NCBI GenBank assembly: GCA_965203375.1
Contig: OZ241886.1
Location: forward strand, 682,001 to 746,000
Length of the DNA: 64,000 nucleotides
Origin: CATQHS01 sp965203375
Lineage (GTDB): Bacteria; Actinomycetota; Acidimicrobiia; Acidimicrobiales; Aldehydirespiratoraceae
Direction of reading: 5' to 3'
Within the stretch, counting starts at the first letter, position 1. Each line of letters starts with the position of its first letter. The position numbers and the translations under genes were made by a program. The notes beneath the pieces are model-generated. The model saw only the letters and a program-made list of their open reading frames with translations, did no database searches and was not told the origin of the DNA. Shown here piece by piece: positions 17,736-24,555 of the stretch.

Positions 17736-20080
17736 CTGTTGATGGCAGTTTCTTGTTGCCAGAGAATGTGGTTGGTGTCGGGGTTGAATTGGCCGGATCG
17801 GATGCTGGCGATAGGGTAGTCGGGGATGGGGATTAGGGCTAAGCATCTGCCCTGGTATGTGATGCCTTGATCCTTGAAGCGGAAGTCGTAGTTATCGAAG
17901 CCTGATTGTCGGCGGTTATCGGAGAGGTTGTCGAGGTTTTCGGGGGTGATGTGCAAGAAGAAGGAGGTTCGGGTGTCTTGTGGAGTGCAAGTTTCTTTTG
18001 TGTAAAGCAGCGTCTTTTGATGGAGGTCAGCCAGGTGGACTTTGAAAACGGAGTCGATTATGGGCTCTTCGTCCGCGGCGATCTGGTAGTAGAAGCTATA
18101 GGGCTGGTAGACGTCGGGGTCGTAGCGGTGGATGTGATTAACAGGCTTAAGGTAGCTGAATCTGTACTCTATCGCCCATTGAGTGCCCAAGTAGGGAGTA
18201 TACTGTCCGACGACGATGCGGTCGATCTCATAGTTGGGCAGACCGAAGATTCTGATGCAGTCGTTCTTTCCTCTGTAGTCAGGAAAACCCCTGTAATCAG
18301 GAAAAACATCCACGCCATCTTTGATTTCATATCCAGCTTGTATGCGGTTTATTGGCAAATCGTTGCCGTTGACCGGATAAATGCGAACCAAGAATCTGAC
18401 GCCTCTCTCCGATTTTCGGATACAGTTTCCCTTCAAGTATACCAACATGCCAGCTTCTTCTTGCAGGTAGACATCGTATTTAGAGCGGATGATAGGCTCT
18501 CCGATTGGCAACCCTTTCTGGTCATGGTCTCGTAGGATCGTCTGAAGTAATCTTGGGACGGTTGTTGTTACTCTCTCAGAGACCGCATTAGGGTCATGAT
18601 AAGCCAATGTTGTTCTCTCGGTTTGGTCATATAAGGAGTATGGTCTTTCGTAAGGCCGGTTGGTAGTGTTAAGAAAAACGAATATGGGTGAGATCACTCC
18701 GATAGCGAGTACTACTATCAGTGATGCGTACAACCATCGAGGGGACACCGACGAAAATAATGCAGAGTTACTTGCCGTTTCTGGCAATCGACCTGTAACA
18801 GCACGTGAGCCGTAGTAAGATAGTACAATCAGCACCGACATGGTGCCTCGTGTGATAATATAGTGCTGATCAGAAACTGATCCATACACAAACCATGGAG
18901 CCACAAATAGTACGACCAAACAGGCTACAAATATAGGATCTTTAATAATTCGGCGCTCCACCATATATAAGAATAAAGCAAGTAAGAAAAACTCTGTAAG
19001 ATAAAGTGATAGTAGGTCAATTAGCATTTGCCGGTGAGTAGTGTAATATTGCCACAGCCAACCGCTATGGGCGACTACATCATTGCTCAGGAAGTAGAGC
19101 GTGATCAGACCGATGATCGGTGGTGCTGCCGCTAGATTAGGCCATGCCAAGAAAGGTCTAACGCCTTGCCTGATGGCTAGAGCCGCGACTAGAGGTAACG
19201 ACCCCACGGCGACGATCGGTGACCAGAACAGGCATATCGTCAATATCAGGCCGCTGACCGCAGCGAAGCGCGGCTGGTGACGTGACCCAATGATGATCAA
19301 GGATATCAGTCCACCGGGAATGAGATGATGCGGGGACCACCACATGACTCTTGAATTTGAGAAATACTCAGAATCTACATGCCTAAAGGTTGGAGTATGG
19401 GATGACCACTCCAACGTACTGTTACGGATGCGCAACCGGTCAAGCGCTAATTCGAGAGCGCCAAAAGGACCCTGATGAATTATATGCTCTACCATGTCCA
19501 TGCCGCTAAAGAATATAAGGATTGTTATGGCGATCAGTGAAGCCCTGATTGTCTGCAAGCCTCTAGTGAACAACGTAATCATCAACCCGATGCCGATCCA
19601 AGTCCAGAGCGGCAAAGCCCAACTGATAGCTTCCGGTCCGAGCCATCTGCCAACCAACCCCGGAACTATATGCCAGCCTATATAGTAGCTCAGCAAAGGC
19701 GGATCGTCGTACAAAAAGTCAGTCAGATAAGTCGGCCATCCGTCCCCCCGCCCCATATCAAGTATTACGGTGAATTGAGCGTAAAAGTCTGGTGATTTCT
19801 CCCATAATCCGCCGACCGGAGTAAGTAACAGCCAGGCCAATGCTGCCAGCAACGAAACCATTACCGGCAAGGACAACGATATTCGCCATGAACCGGATAA
19901 GGACTTCCATAAACCAGCGGTCAGTAGAGCGGCTAGCGGAAAGCCGAACCACCATTCAAACCAGCCCACCAGCCAGACAACCGCCGGCACGGCCAGATAA
20001 ATGATCGACAATCGGTGCGACAGGGGCAGTTCGATATTTGTCGGCGACACCGACGATCGATTTCTCGGAATCGCTTTCAC
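17732..20080 (-). CDS. GT-C-like polytopic membrane protein, paralogue 4 (first in operon)
   Basis: About 782 residues from a GTG at 20080, 22 bases after the aroC stop. An ATG at 20134 overlapping aroC is the alternative, and neither has a clear ribosome binding site. The open frame running further into aroC is a shadow. Same architecture as the other three (LILDMGRG, DDPPLLSYYIGWHI, HHLIPGG, duplicated C-terminal module), but this copy is the most divergent. Its middle (about 18.6-19.6 kb) is clearly AT-richer than its neighbours, with codons such as ATA and AGA. The first C-terminal module has an inserted FPDYRG doublet. It may be the older or a separately acquired member. Confidence 0.72.
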   Translation of the reverse strand: MKAIPRNRSSVSPTNIELPLSHRLSIIYLAVPAVVWLVGWFEWWFGFPLAALLTAGLWKSLSGSWRISLSLPVMVSLLAALAWLLLTPVGGLWEKSPDFYAQFTVILDMGRGDGWPTYLTDFLYDDPPLLSYYIGWHIVPGLVGRWLGPEAISWALPLWTWIGIGLMITLFTRGLQTIRASLIAITILIFFSGMDMVEHIIHQGPFGALELALDRLRIRNSTLEWSSHTPTFRHVDSEYFSNSRVMWWSPHHLIPGGLISLIIIGSRHQPRFAAVSGLILTICLFWSPIVAVGSLPLVAALAIRQGVRPFLAWPNLAAAPPIIGLITLYFLSNDVVAHSGWLWQYYTTHRQMLIDLLSLYLTEFFLLALFLYMVERRIIKDPIFVACLVVLFVAPWFVYGSVSDQHYIITRGTMSVLIVLSYYGSRAVTGRLPETASNSALFSSVSPRWLYASLIVVLAIGVISPIFVFLNTTNRPYERPYSLYDQTERTTLAYHDPNAVSERVTTTVPRLLQTILRDHDQKGLPIGEPIIRSKYDVYLQEEAGMLVYLKGNCIRKSERGVRFLVRIYPVNGNDLPINRIQAGYEIKDGVDVFPDYRGFPDYRGKNDCIRIFGLPNYEIDRIVVGQYTPYLGTQWAIEYRFSYLKPVNHIHRYDPDVYQPYSFYYQIAADEEPIIDSVFKVHLADLHQKTLLYTKETCTPQDTRTSFFLHITPENLDNLSDNRRQSGFDNYDFRFKDQGITYQGRCLALIPIPDYPIASIRSGQFNPDTNHILWQQETAINR

Positions 20081-20102
20081 CGCTAGAAATGGATCGATCC
20101 GC

Positions 20103-21206
20103 TCAGGGGCGGTCGGGGAGGGCTGGCAGCACATCCACGGCTTGCTGGCGGAGCCAGTGGTCGGCCAGCACCAGCAGAACCATGGCCTCCACCATGGGAA
20201 CGGCCCGGGGCAGCACGCACGGGTCGTGGCGCCCCCGGGCGGCCAGGGTGGTGGGGTCGCCGGACCGGGTGACCGTCTGCTGCTCGGAGGCGATGGTGGC
20301 GGTGGGCTTGAACGCCACTCGCACCACGATGTCGGCGCCGTTGGAGATGCCGCCCTGGATACCGCCGGAGCGGTTGGCCGCGGTGCGGACCCGGCCCCCC
20401 TCGGCTTCAAAGGGGTCGTTGTGGGCCAGGCCGGTGAGGCGGGTCCCGGCGAAGCCGCTGCCGATCTCGAAGCCCTTGGCCGCGGGCAGCGACAGCAGCG
20501 CCCCGGCCAGATCGGCCTCCAGCTTGTGGAACACCGGCTCGCCCAACCCGGCGGGCACGCCCCGGGCCACGGACTGCACCACCCCCCCCAGCGAGTCGCC
20601 GTCGCGCCGGGCCCGCTCGATGGCGTCGGCCATGCGGGCGGCGGCGTCGGGGTCGGGGCAGCGGGTGGGTCCGGCCTCCACTTCGGCCCGGGTGACCGCG
20701 CCCGCATCGACGGCCGCGTCGATGTCGTGTACGGCCTGCACCCAGCCCAGCACCTCCACTCCGGCCGCTTCGGACAACAGCCTGCGGGCCACCGCGCCAG
20801 CCGCCACCCGGCCCACGGTCTCGCGAGCCGAGGCCCGGCCCCCGCCGGCCCAGTTGCGGAACCCGTACTTGGCGTCGTAGGTGAAATCGGCGTGCGACGG
20901 CCGGTAGACGTCGCGGAGGTGCTCGTAGGCGCCGGTGTCGGCGTCGGCGTTGCGGACCAGCACCGCGATGGGGGTGCCGGTGGTGTGGCCGGCGAAGACG
21001 CCGGAGAGGATCTCGACCGCGTCCGGCTCGTCGCGCTGAGTTGTCAGCCTGCTCTGGCCGGGGCGGCGGCGGTCGAGGTCGGCCTGGAGGTCGGCCTCGT
21101 CCAGGGCCAGCCGGGGCGGGCAGCCGTCGATGACCGCGCCCACGCCGCCGCCGTGGGACTCACCGAAGGTGGTGACCCGAAACAGGGTGCCGAAGGTGCT
21201 GGTCAT
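20103..21206 (-). CDS. aroC: Chorismate synthase
   Basis: Converts 5-enolpyruvylshikimate-3-phosphate to chorismate, last common step of aromatic synthesis; needs reduced FMN. Signatures seen are FGESHGGGVGAVIDG at the N-terminus, RASARETVGRVAAGA, RSGGIQGGISNG, and RHDPCVLPRAVPMVEAM near the end. The 367 residues are typical. A TATGCT -10 element six bases before the ATG predicts its own leaderless transcript, although it also lies downstream of mtr on the same strand. Other shikimate genes are absent; instead it precedes the four membrane-protein genes, which are probably co-transcribed with it. Confidence 0.97.
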   Translation of the reverse strand: MTSTFGTLFRVTTFGESHGGGVGAVIDGCPPRLALDEADLQADLDRRRPGQSRLTTQRDEPDAVEILSGVFAGHTTGTPIAVLVRNADADTGAYEHLRDVYRPSHADFTYDAKYGFRNWAGGGRASARETVGRVAAGAVARRLLSEAAGVEVLGWVQAVHDIDAAVDAGAVTRAEVEAGPTRCPDPDAAARMADAIERARRDGDSLGGVVQSVARGVPAGLGEPVFHKLEADLAGALLSLPAAKGFEIGSGFAGTRLTGLAHNDPFEAEGGRVRTAANRSGGIQGGISNGADIVVRVAFKPTATIASEQQTVTRSGDPTTLAARGRHDPCVLPRAVPMVEAMVLLVLADHWLRQQAVDVLPALPDRP

Positions 21207-21212
21207 GGCCTG

Positions 21213-21218
21213 AGCATA
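21213..21218 (-). promoter_or_regulatory. Leaderless-type -10 element of aroC
   Basis: Minus-strand TATGCT with six bases to the aroC ATG. This could drive aroC and the downstream four-gene membrane-protein array. Confidence 0.55.
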
Positions 21219-21324
21219 CGGTCCCGGCTCTGGCCGCCCGCGGCGGCGCAGTGTCCTCGCTGTGCTCAGGCGGCGCTGTCAAAGTGGCCCCGGCCGCTGT
21301 TCGGACCCGGCGCGGGCCAACTGC

Positions 21325-22695
21325 TCAGAGTTCCAGCAGGGCCTGCTCCACCACCTCGCTCAAAGCGGGGTGGATGTAGTACTGGCCGCGGGCCATCTCG
21401 TCGACGGTCAGGCCGAAGTGCATGCCCTGGATGAGCTGCTGGATGAGCGTTGAGGCTTGGGGGCCGATGATGTGGGCCCCCAGGAGCCGGCGGGTCCCGG
21501 CGTCGGCGATCACCTTCACCGCGCTGTCGGTGTCCTCCATGGCCCAGCCGTAGGCGGCCGAGCCGTAGGGCTGGACGTGGCTCACGTATTCGAAGCCTCG
21601 GCGGCGGCAGTCCCGCTCGGTGAGACCGACCGCGGCGATCTGAGGGTTCCCGAACACGGCGTGGGGGATGAAGCGGTGGTCGACGGCGATCGGGTCGTCC
21701 GGGTGGGTCAGGTTGTGGCGCACCACCCGGGCCTCGTGGTTGGCCACGTGCTTGAGCTGGACGGGGTTGGCGATGTCGCCCAGGGCCCACACCCCCTCGA
21801 GGCTGGTCTGGCAGTGCCGGTCGGTGACTACGTACCCGGACCCGTCCACCTCGATGCCCGAGGCGGCCGCGTCGAGGGTGTCGCTGTTGGGGATGCGGCC
21901 CGCGGCCACCAGCAGCGCGTCGCCCCGGATGAGGCGCCGGATCGGGCCCCGGTCGCTCTCGCTGACGACCTCCAGCACGACCTCTTCGCCGTCCCGGGCG
22001 GCCGATACCGCCCGGGTGCGGGTCATCACCTCGAACCGGCGCCGGTAGGCCTCGGTGAACCGGGCCTTGATGTCGTCGTCCTCGTTGCGCAGGAAGCCGT
22101 CGCCCCGGATGACGAAGACGACCTCGGACCCGAAGGCGCCCAGCACGCCCCCCAGTTCGGCCGCGATGTAGCCGCCCCCCAGCACGATCAGGCGCTCGGG
22201 GCGGGCTTCGACGCGCATGATGGTGTCGGAGGTGTGGTAGCCGCAGTCCTCCAGGCCGGCGATGTCGGGCCGGGCCGGGCGGGCCCCGGCCGCCATCACG
22301 ATGCGGTCGGCCGTCATGGCCTCGCCGTTCGCCTCCACCTGTCGGGGGCCGACGAAGCGGGCCGTTCCCTCGTACACGGTCACGTTGGGCCCGTCGATGC
22401 GGTACTGGCGGCCGGCCGCGGCGATGGGGTCGATGCGGCCGAAGATCCGGTCCCGGATGGCGGCCCAGTCGGCGCCGTCGAAGCGGGTGGCCACCCCCAG
22501 CCGGGGGCCGGACGAGGCCAGCTCGGCCAGCTCGGCCGGGTAGACGTACATCTTCGACGGGATGCACCCCACGTTCAGACAGGTGCCGCCGAACAGGTTC
22601 TGCTCTATGACGGCGATGTCCCAGTCGTCGTGTTCGGGCCCGATGACCGAGTTGCCCGACCCGGCCCCGATCACGAGCAGGTCGAAGCGGCGCAA
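21325..22695 (-). CDS. mtr: Mycothione reductase
   Basis: FAD- and NADPH-dependent disulfide reductase that regenerates mycothiol, the thiol of Actinomycetota. The FAD-binding start LLVIGAGSGNSVIGPEHDDW, redox pair Cys39/Cys44 in FGGTCLNVGCIPSK, VFGRIDPIA-like segment, second nucleotide site VLGGGYIAAELGGVLGAFG, and the C-terminal HPALSEVVEQALLEL match Mtr rather than lipoamide dehydrogenase; the GSGNSV and YGWAMEDT segments are shared with M. tuberculosis Mtr. It begins at TTG, seven bases after the upstream glycosyltransferase stop, suggesting coupling. A gap of 118 bases separates it from aroC. Confidence 0.9.
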   Translation of the reverse strand: MRRFDLLVIGAGSGNSVIGPEHDDWDIAVIEQNLFGGTCLNVGCIPSKMYVYPAELAELASSGPRLGVATRFDGADWAAIRDRIFGRIDPIAAAGRQYRIDGPNVTVYEGTARFVGPRQVEANGEAMTADRIVMAAGARPARPDIAGLEDCGYHTSDTIMRVEARPERLIVLGGGYIAAELGGVLGAFGSEVVFVIRGDGFLRNEDDDIKARFTEAYRRRFEVMTRTRAVSAARDGEEVVLEVVSESDRGPIRRLIRGDALLVAAGRIPNSDTLDAAASGIEVDGSGYVVTDRHCQTSLEGVWALGDIANPVQLKHVANHEARVVRHNLTHPDDPIAVDHRFIPHAVFGNPQIAAVGLTERDCRRRGFEYVSHVQPYGSAAYGWAMEDTDSAVKVIADAGTRRLLGAHIIGPQASTLIQQLIQGMHFGLTVDEMARGQYYIHPALSEVVEQALLEL

Positions 22696-22702
22696 TGTCT
22701 GA

Positions 22703-23686
22703 CTATTCGGCGTCGCGCCCAGGGGCGAACCCTAGGCGCTCTTTGATCACAAAGAGCGGGCGCTGCTTTACTTCGATGTAGATGCGCCCTAGATATTCGC
22801 CCACTAGGCCTATAAGAATGAGTTGCATACTACCCAAAGCTAACACAAGGATGGAAAGCATCGCCCAGACGGACACCCAGGTACTGGTGAAGAGACGAAC
22901 AATGAGAGTGGAAATAGCACCCAGAATTGCAAGTCCTAAAGATAGATATCCTACCCGAGTAATCATTCGAAGAGGGATTAAGGAGAAAGATAAGATCGAA
23001 TCGGCGGCCATTGAGACCAGTTTCCTAAAGGGATACTTCGTATTCCCTGCAAACCGTGCCAGTCGCTTGTATGGAACCATCTCATAATCAAAGCCCGTCC
23101 AGGCCACTCTCATGCGCATGACGGAGCCCTGGTAATCCGGCATTTCCAATAAAATATCCACCACGCGGCGGTCTATGAGGCAAAATTCTCCTACGCCGAA
23201 CGGAACATGAAGGTTGGTGGCGCGATTTACGGCACGATTGAATAGATTGGAAGTCCAGATCTTCAGCCAAGATTCGCCTTCGCGTTCAGAACGCAGCCCG
23301 TAGACTATGTTAGTGCCTTGTCGCCAGCGCTCTAGCATCTCTAATATGACTTCAGGAGGATCTTGAAGGTCCGCGTCGATGAGGACTACGGCGTCGCCGG
23401 AGGCACTCGCTATTCCGGCCGTCAAAGCTGTCTGCTGGCCGAAATTGCGGGCAAAAGAGACGATCCTGACCCGCTGATCATTGCGCTGCAATTCTCGGAG
23501 AATGTCCAGCGTGGAATCGCGGCTTCCGTCGTCTACGTAGAGGATTTCAAGGTCAGTTTCTGGGACTTTATCGAGGGCGGCAAGAAGGCGGTCATGCATC
23601 TCGCGGATGACCATCTCCTCGTTGTAGCATGGTATGACGACCGACAGGAGAGAGAGGCTGCGCATATCGTCGGGGGAAGGGGGCAT
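22703..23686 (-). CDS. GT2 polyprenyl-phosphate glycosyltransferase (GtrB/DPMS-like)
   Basis: 327 residues. The GT-A domain has VVIPCYNEE, LYVDDGSRDST and the metal-binding DADLQDPPEV. Two C-terminal membrane helices (about residues 230-300) end in GEYLGRIYIEVKQRPLF, typical of GtrB/ArnC/dolichol-phosphate-sugar synthases that load a sugar from a nucleotide donor onto polyprenyl phosphate on the inner face. Such carriers feed GT-C enzymes, and four GT-C-like genes lie downstream on the same strand. The base composition is clearly AT-richer than the flanking mtr and enoyl-CoA hydratase genes, suggesting transfer. ATG 23686 is preferred; TTG 23716 and ATG 23665 are alternatives. Confidence 0.88.
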   Translation of the reverse strand: MPPSPDDMRSLSLLSVVIPCYNEEMVIREMHDRLLAALDKVPETDLEILYVDDGSRDSTLDILRELQRNDQRVRIVSFARNFGQQTALTAGIASASGDAVVLIDADLQDPPEVILEMLERWRQGTNIVYGLRSEREGESWLKIWTSNLFNRAVNRATNLHVPFGVGEFCLIDRRVVDILLEMPDYQGSVMRMRVAWTGFDYEMVPYKRLARFAGNTKYPFRKLVSMAADSILSFSLIPLRMITRVGYLSLGLAILGAISTLIVRLFTSTWVSVWAMLSILVLALGSMQLILIGLVGEYLGRIYIEVKQRPLFVIKERLGFAPGRDAE

Positions 23687-23731
23687 AAGCACTGGCTCGA
23701 TTCGGGATCGCGGCAATCCTACGGCTGCCGG

Positions 23732-24529
23732 TCAGGTGCCGGTGAAGTTGGGCGGGCGCTTCTCCTTGAAGGCCCGCGGGCCCTCTTTGGCGTCGGCGGA
23801 GTCGAACACGGCCCGGCCGTAGTCCCACTCGTGGGCGAGGGCCTGCTCCAGCTCCATGCCGTCGCACTCGTGCAGGGTCCGGGTTATGGCGGCCACGGCC
23901 AGCGGTCCGTTGGCCGCCACCGCATGGGCGATCTCCAGGGCCTTCTCCAGGGCGGCGCCGTCGTCGGTCACATGGCCGATCAGCCCGATGCGCAGGGCCT
24001 CGTCCGCGGTCAGGTGCTTGCCGGTGAGCAGGATCTCGGCGGCCTCGGTGTAGGGAATCTGGCGGGGGAGGCGCACCGCGGAGCCCCCCAGCGGGTACAG
24101 CGACCAGCGGGCCTCGCTCACCCCGAAGCGGGCCGACCGACCCGCCACCCGGATCTCCATGGCCTGCAGGAGCTCGGTGCCCCCGGCGATGGCCGCCCCC
24201 TCCACCGCGGCCACGATGGGCTTGGTCGGCCGGTAGTGGCGGAACAGCCCCTTGTAGACGACGTCGGGGTCGTCGGCCATGCGGGCCCGGGTGTCGAGCG
24301 GGTCGCCGTCGCCCGGGTCGCCGGCCATGGCCCGCAGGTCGGCGCCCGCGCAGAAGTTGCCGCCCGCGCCGGTGACCACGATGCAGCGCACGCCCGGGTC
24401 GCGCGACGCCTCCTCGTAGGCGTCGTACATCCGGATCAGCATGGCCCCGGTGAGGGCGTTCATCCGCTGGGGCCGGTTCATGGTGACGACCATCACCGGG
24501 CCGTCCCGCTCCACGGTGGCGTCGACCAT
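23732..24529 (-). CDS. Enoyl-CoA hydratase/isomerase (crotonase) family protein
   Basis: 265 residues. Crotonase-fold enzyme acting on acyl-CoA thioesters. The oxyanion-hole segments are GNFCAGADLRAM and AVEGAAIAGGTELLQAMEIRV; a Glu in FGVSEARWSLYPLGGS fits one catalytic position. The C-terminal KEGPRAFKEKRPPNFTG is the usual end of actinobacterial EchA proteins. The ATG at 24529 has a good GGAGGAG ribosome binding site and lies 26 bases after the gcvP stop, so it is likely co-transcribed with gcvP. The precise substrate is not readable. Confidence 0.9.
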   Translation of the reverse strand: MVDATVERDGPVMVVTMNRPQRMNALTGAMLIRMYDAYEEASRDPGVRCIVVTGAGGNFCAGADLRAMAGDPGDGDPLDTRARMADDPDVVYKGLFRHYRPTKPIVAAVEGAAIAGGTELLQAMEIRVAGRSARFGVSEARWSLYPLGGSAVRLPRQIPYTEAAEILLTGKHLTADEALRIGLIGHVTDDGAALEKALEIAHAVAANGPLAVAAITRTLHECDGMELEQALAHEWDYGRAVFDSADAKEGPRAFKEKRPPNFTGT

Positions 24530-24555
24530 CGGCTCCTCCGCCTCGCCCGGCCGCC

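Noticed and set aside
10754..20080. The four tandem genes as a repeat or CRISPR-like array
   Set aside because: The units are 2.3 kb intact coding genes. No short regularly spaced repeats with unique spacers occur anywhere in the window.
20081..20707. Extension of paralogue 4 upstream through aroC
   Set aside because: The residues before about 20134 are an out-of-frame reading of aroC and have no hydrophobic or paralogue-like sequence.
21325..22695. Dihydrolipoamide dehydrogenase (glycine cleavage L protein)
   Set aside because: The GSGNSV N-terminus, RIDPIA and YGWAMEDT segments fit mycothione reductase better.
21457..22746. Plus-strand 429-codon frame opposite mycothione reductase
   Set aside because: Val/Gly/Asp-rich antisense shadow; the minus strand encodes a clear Mtr.
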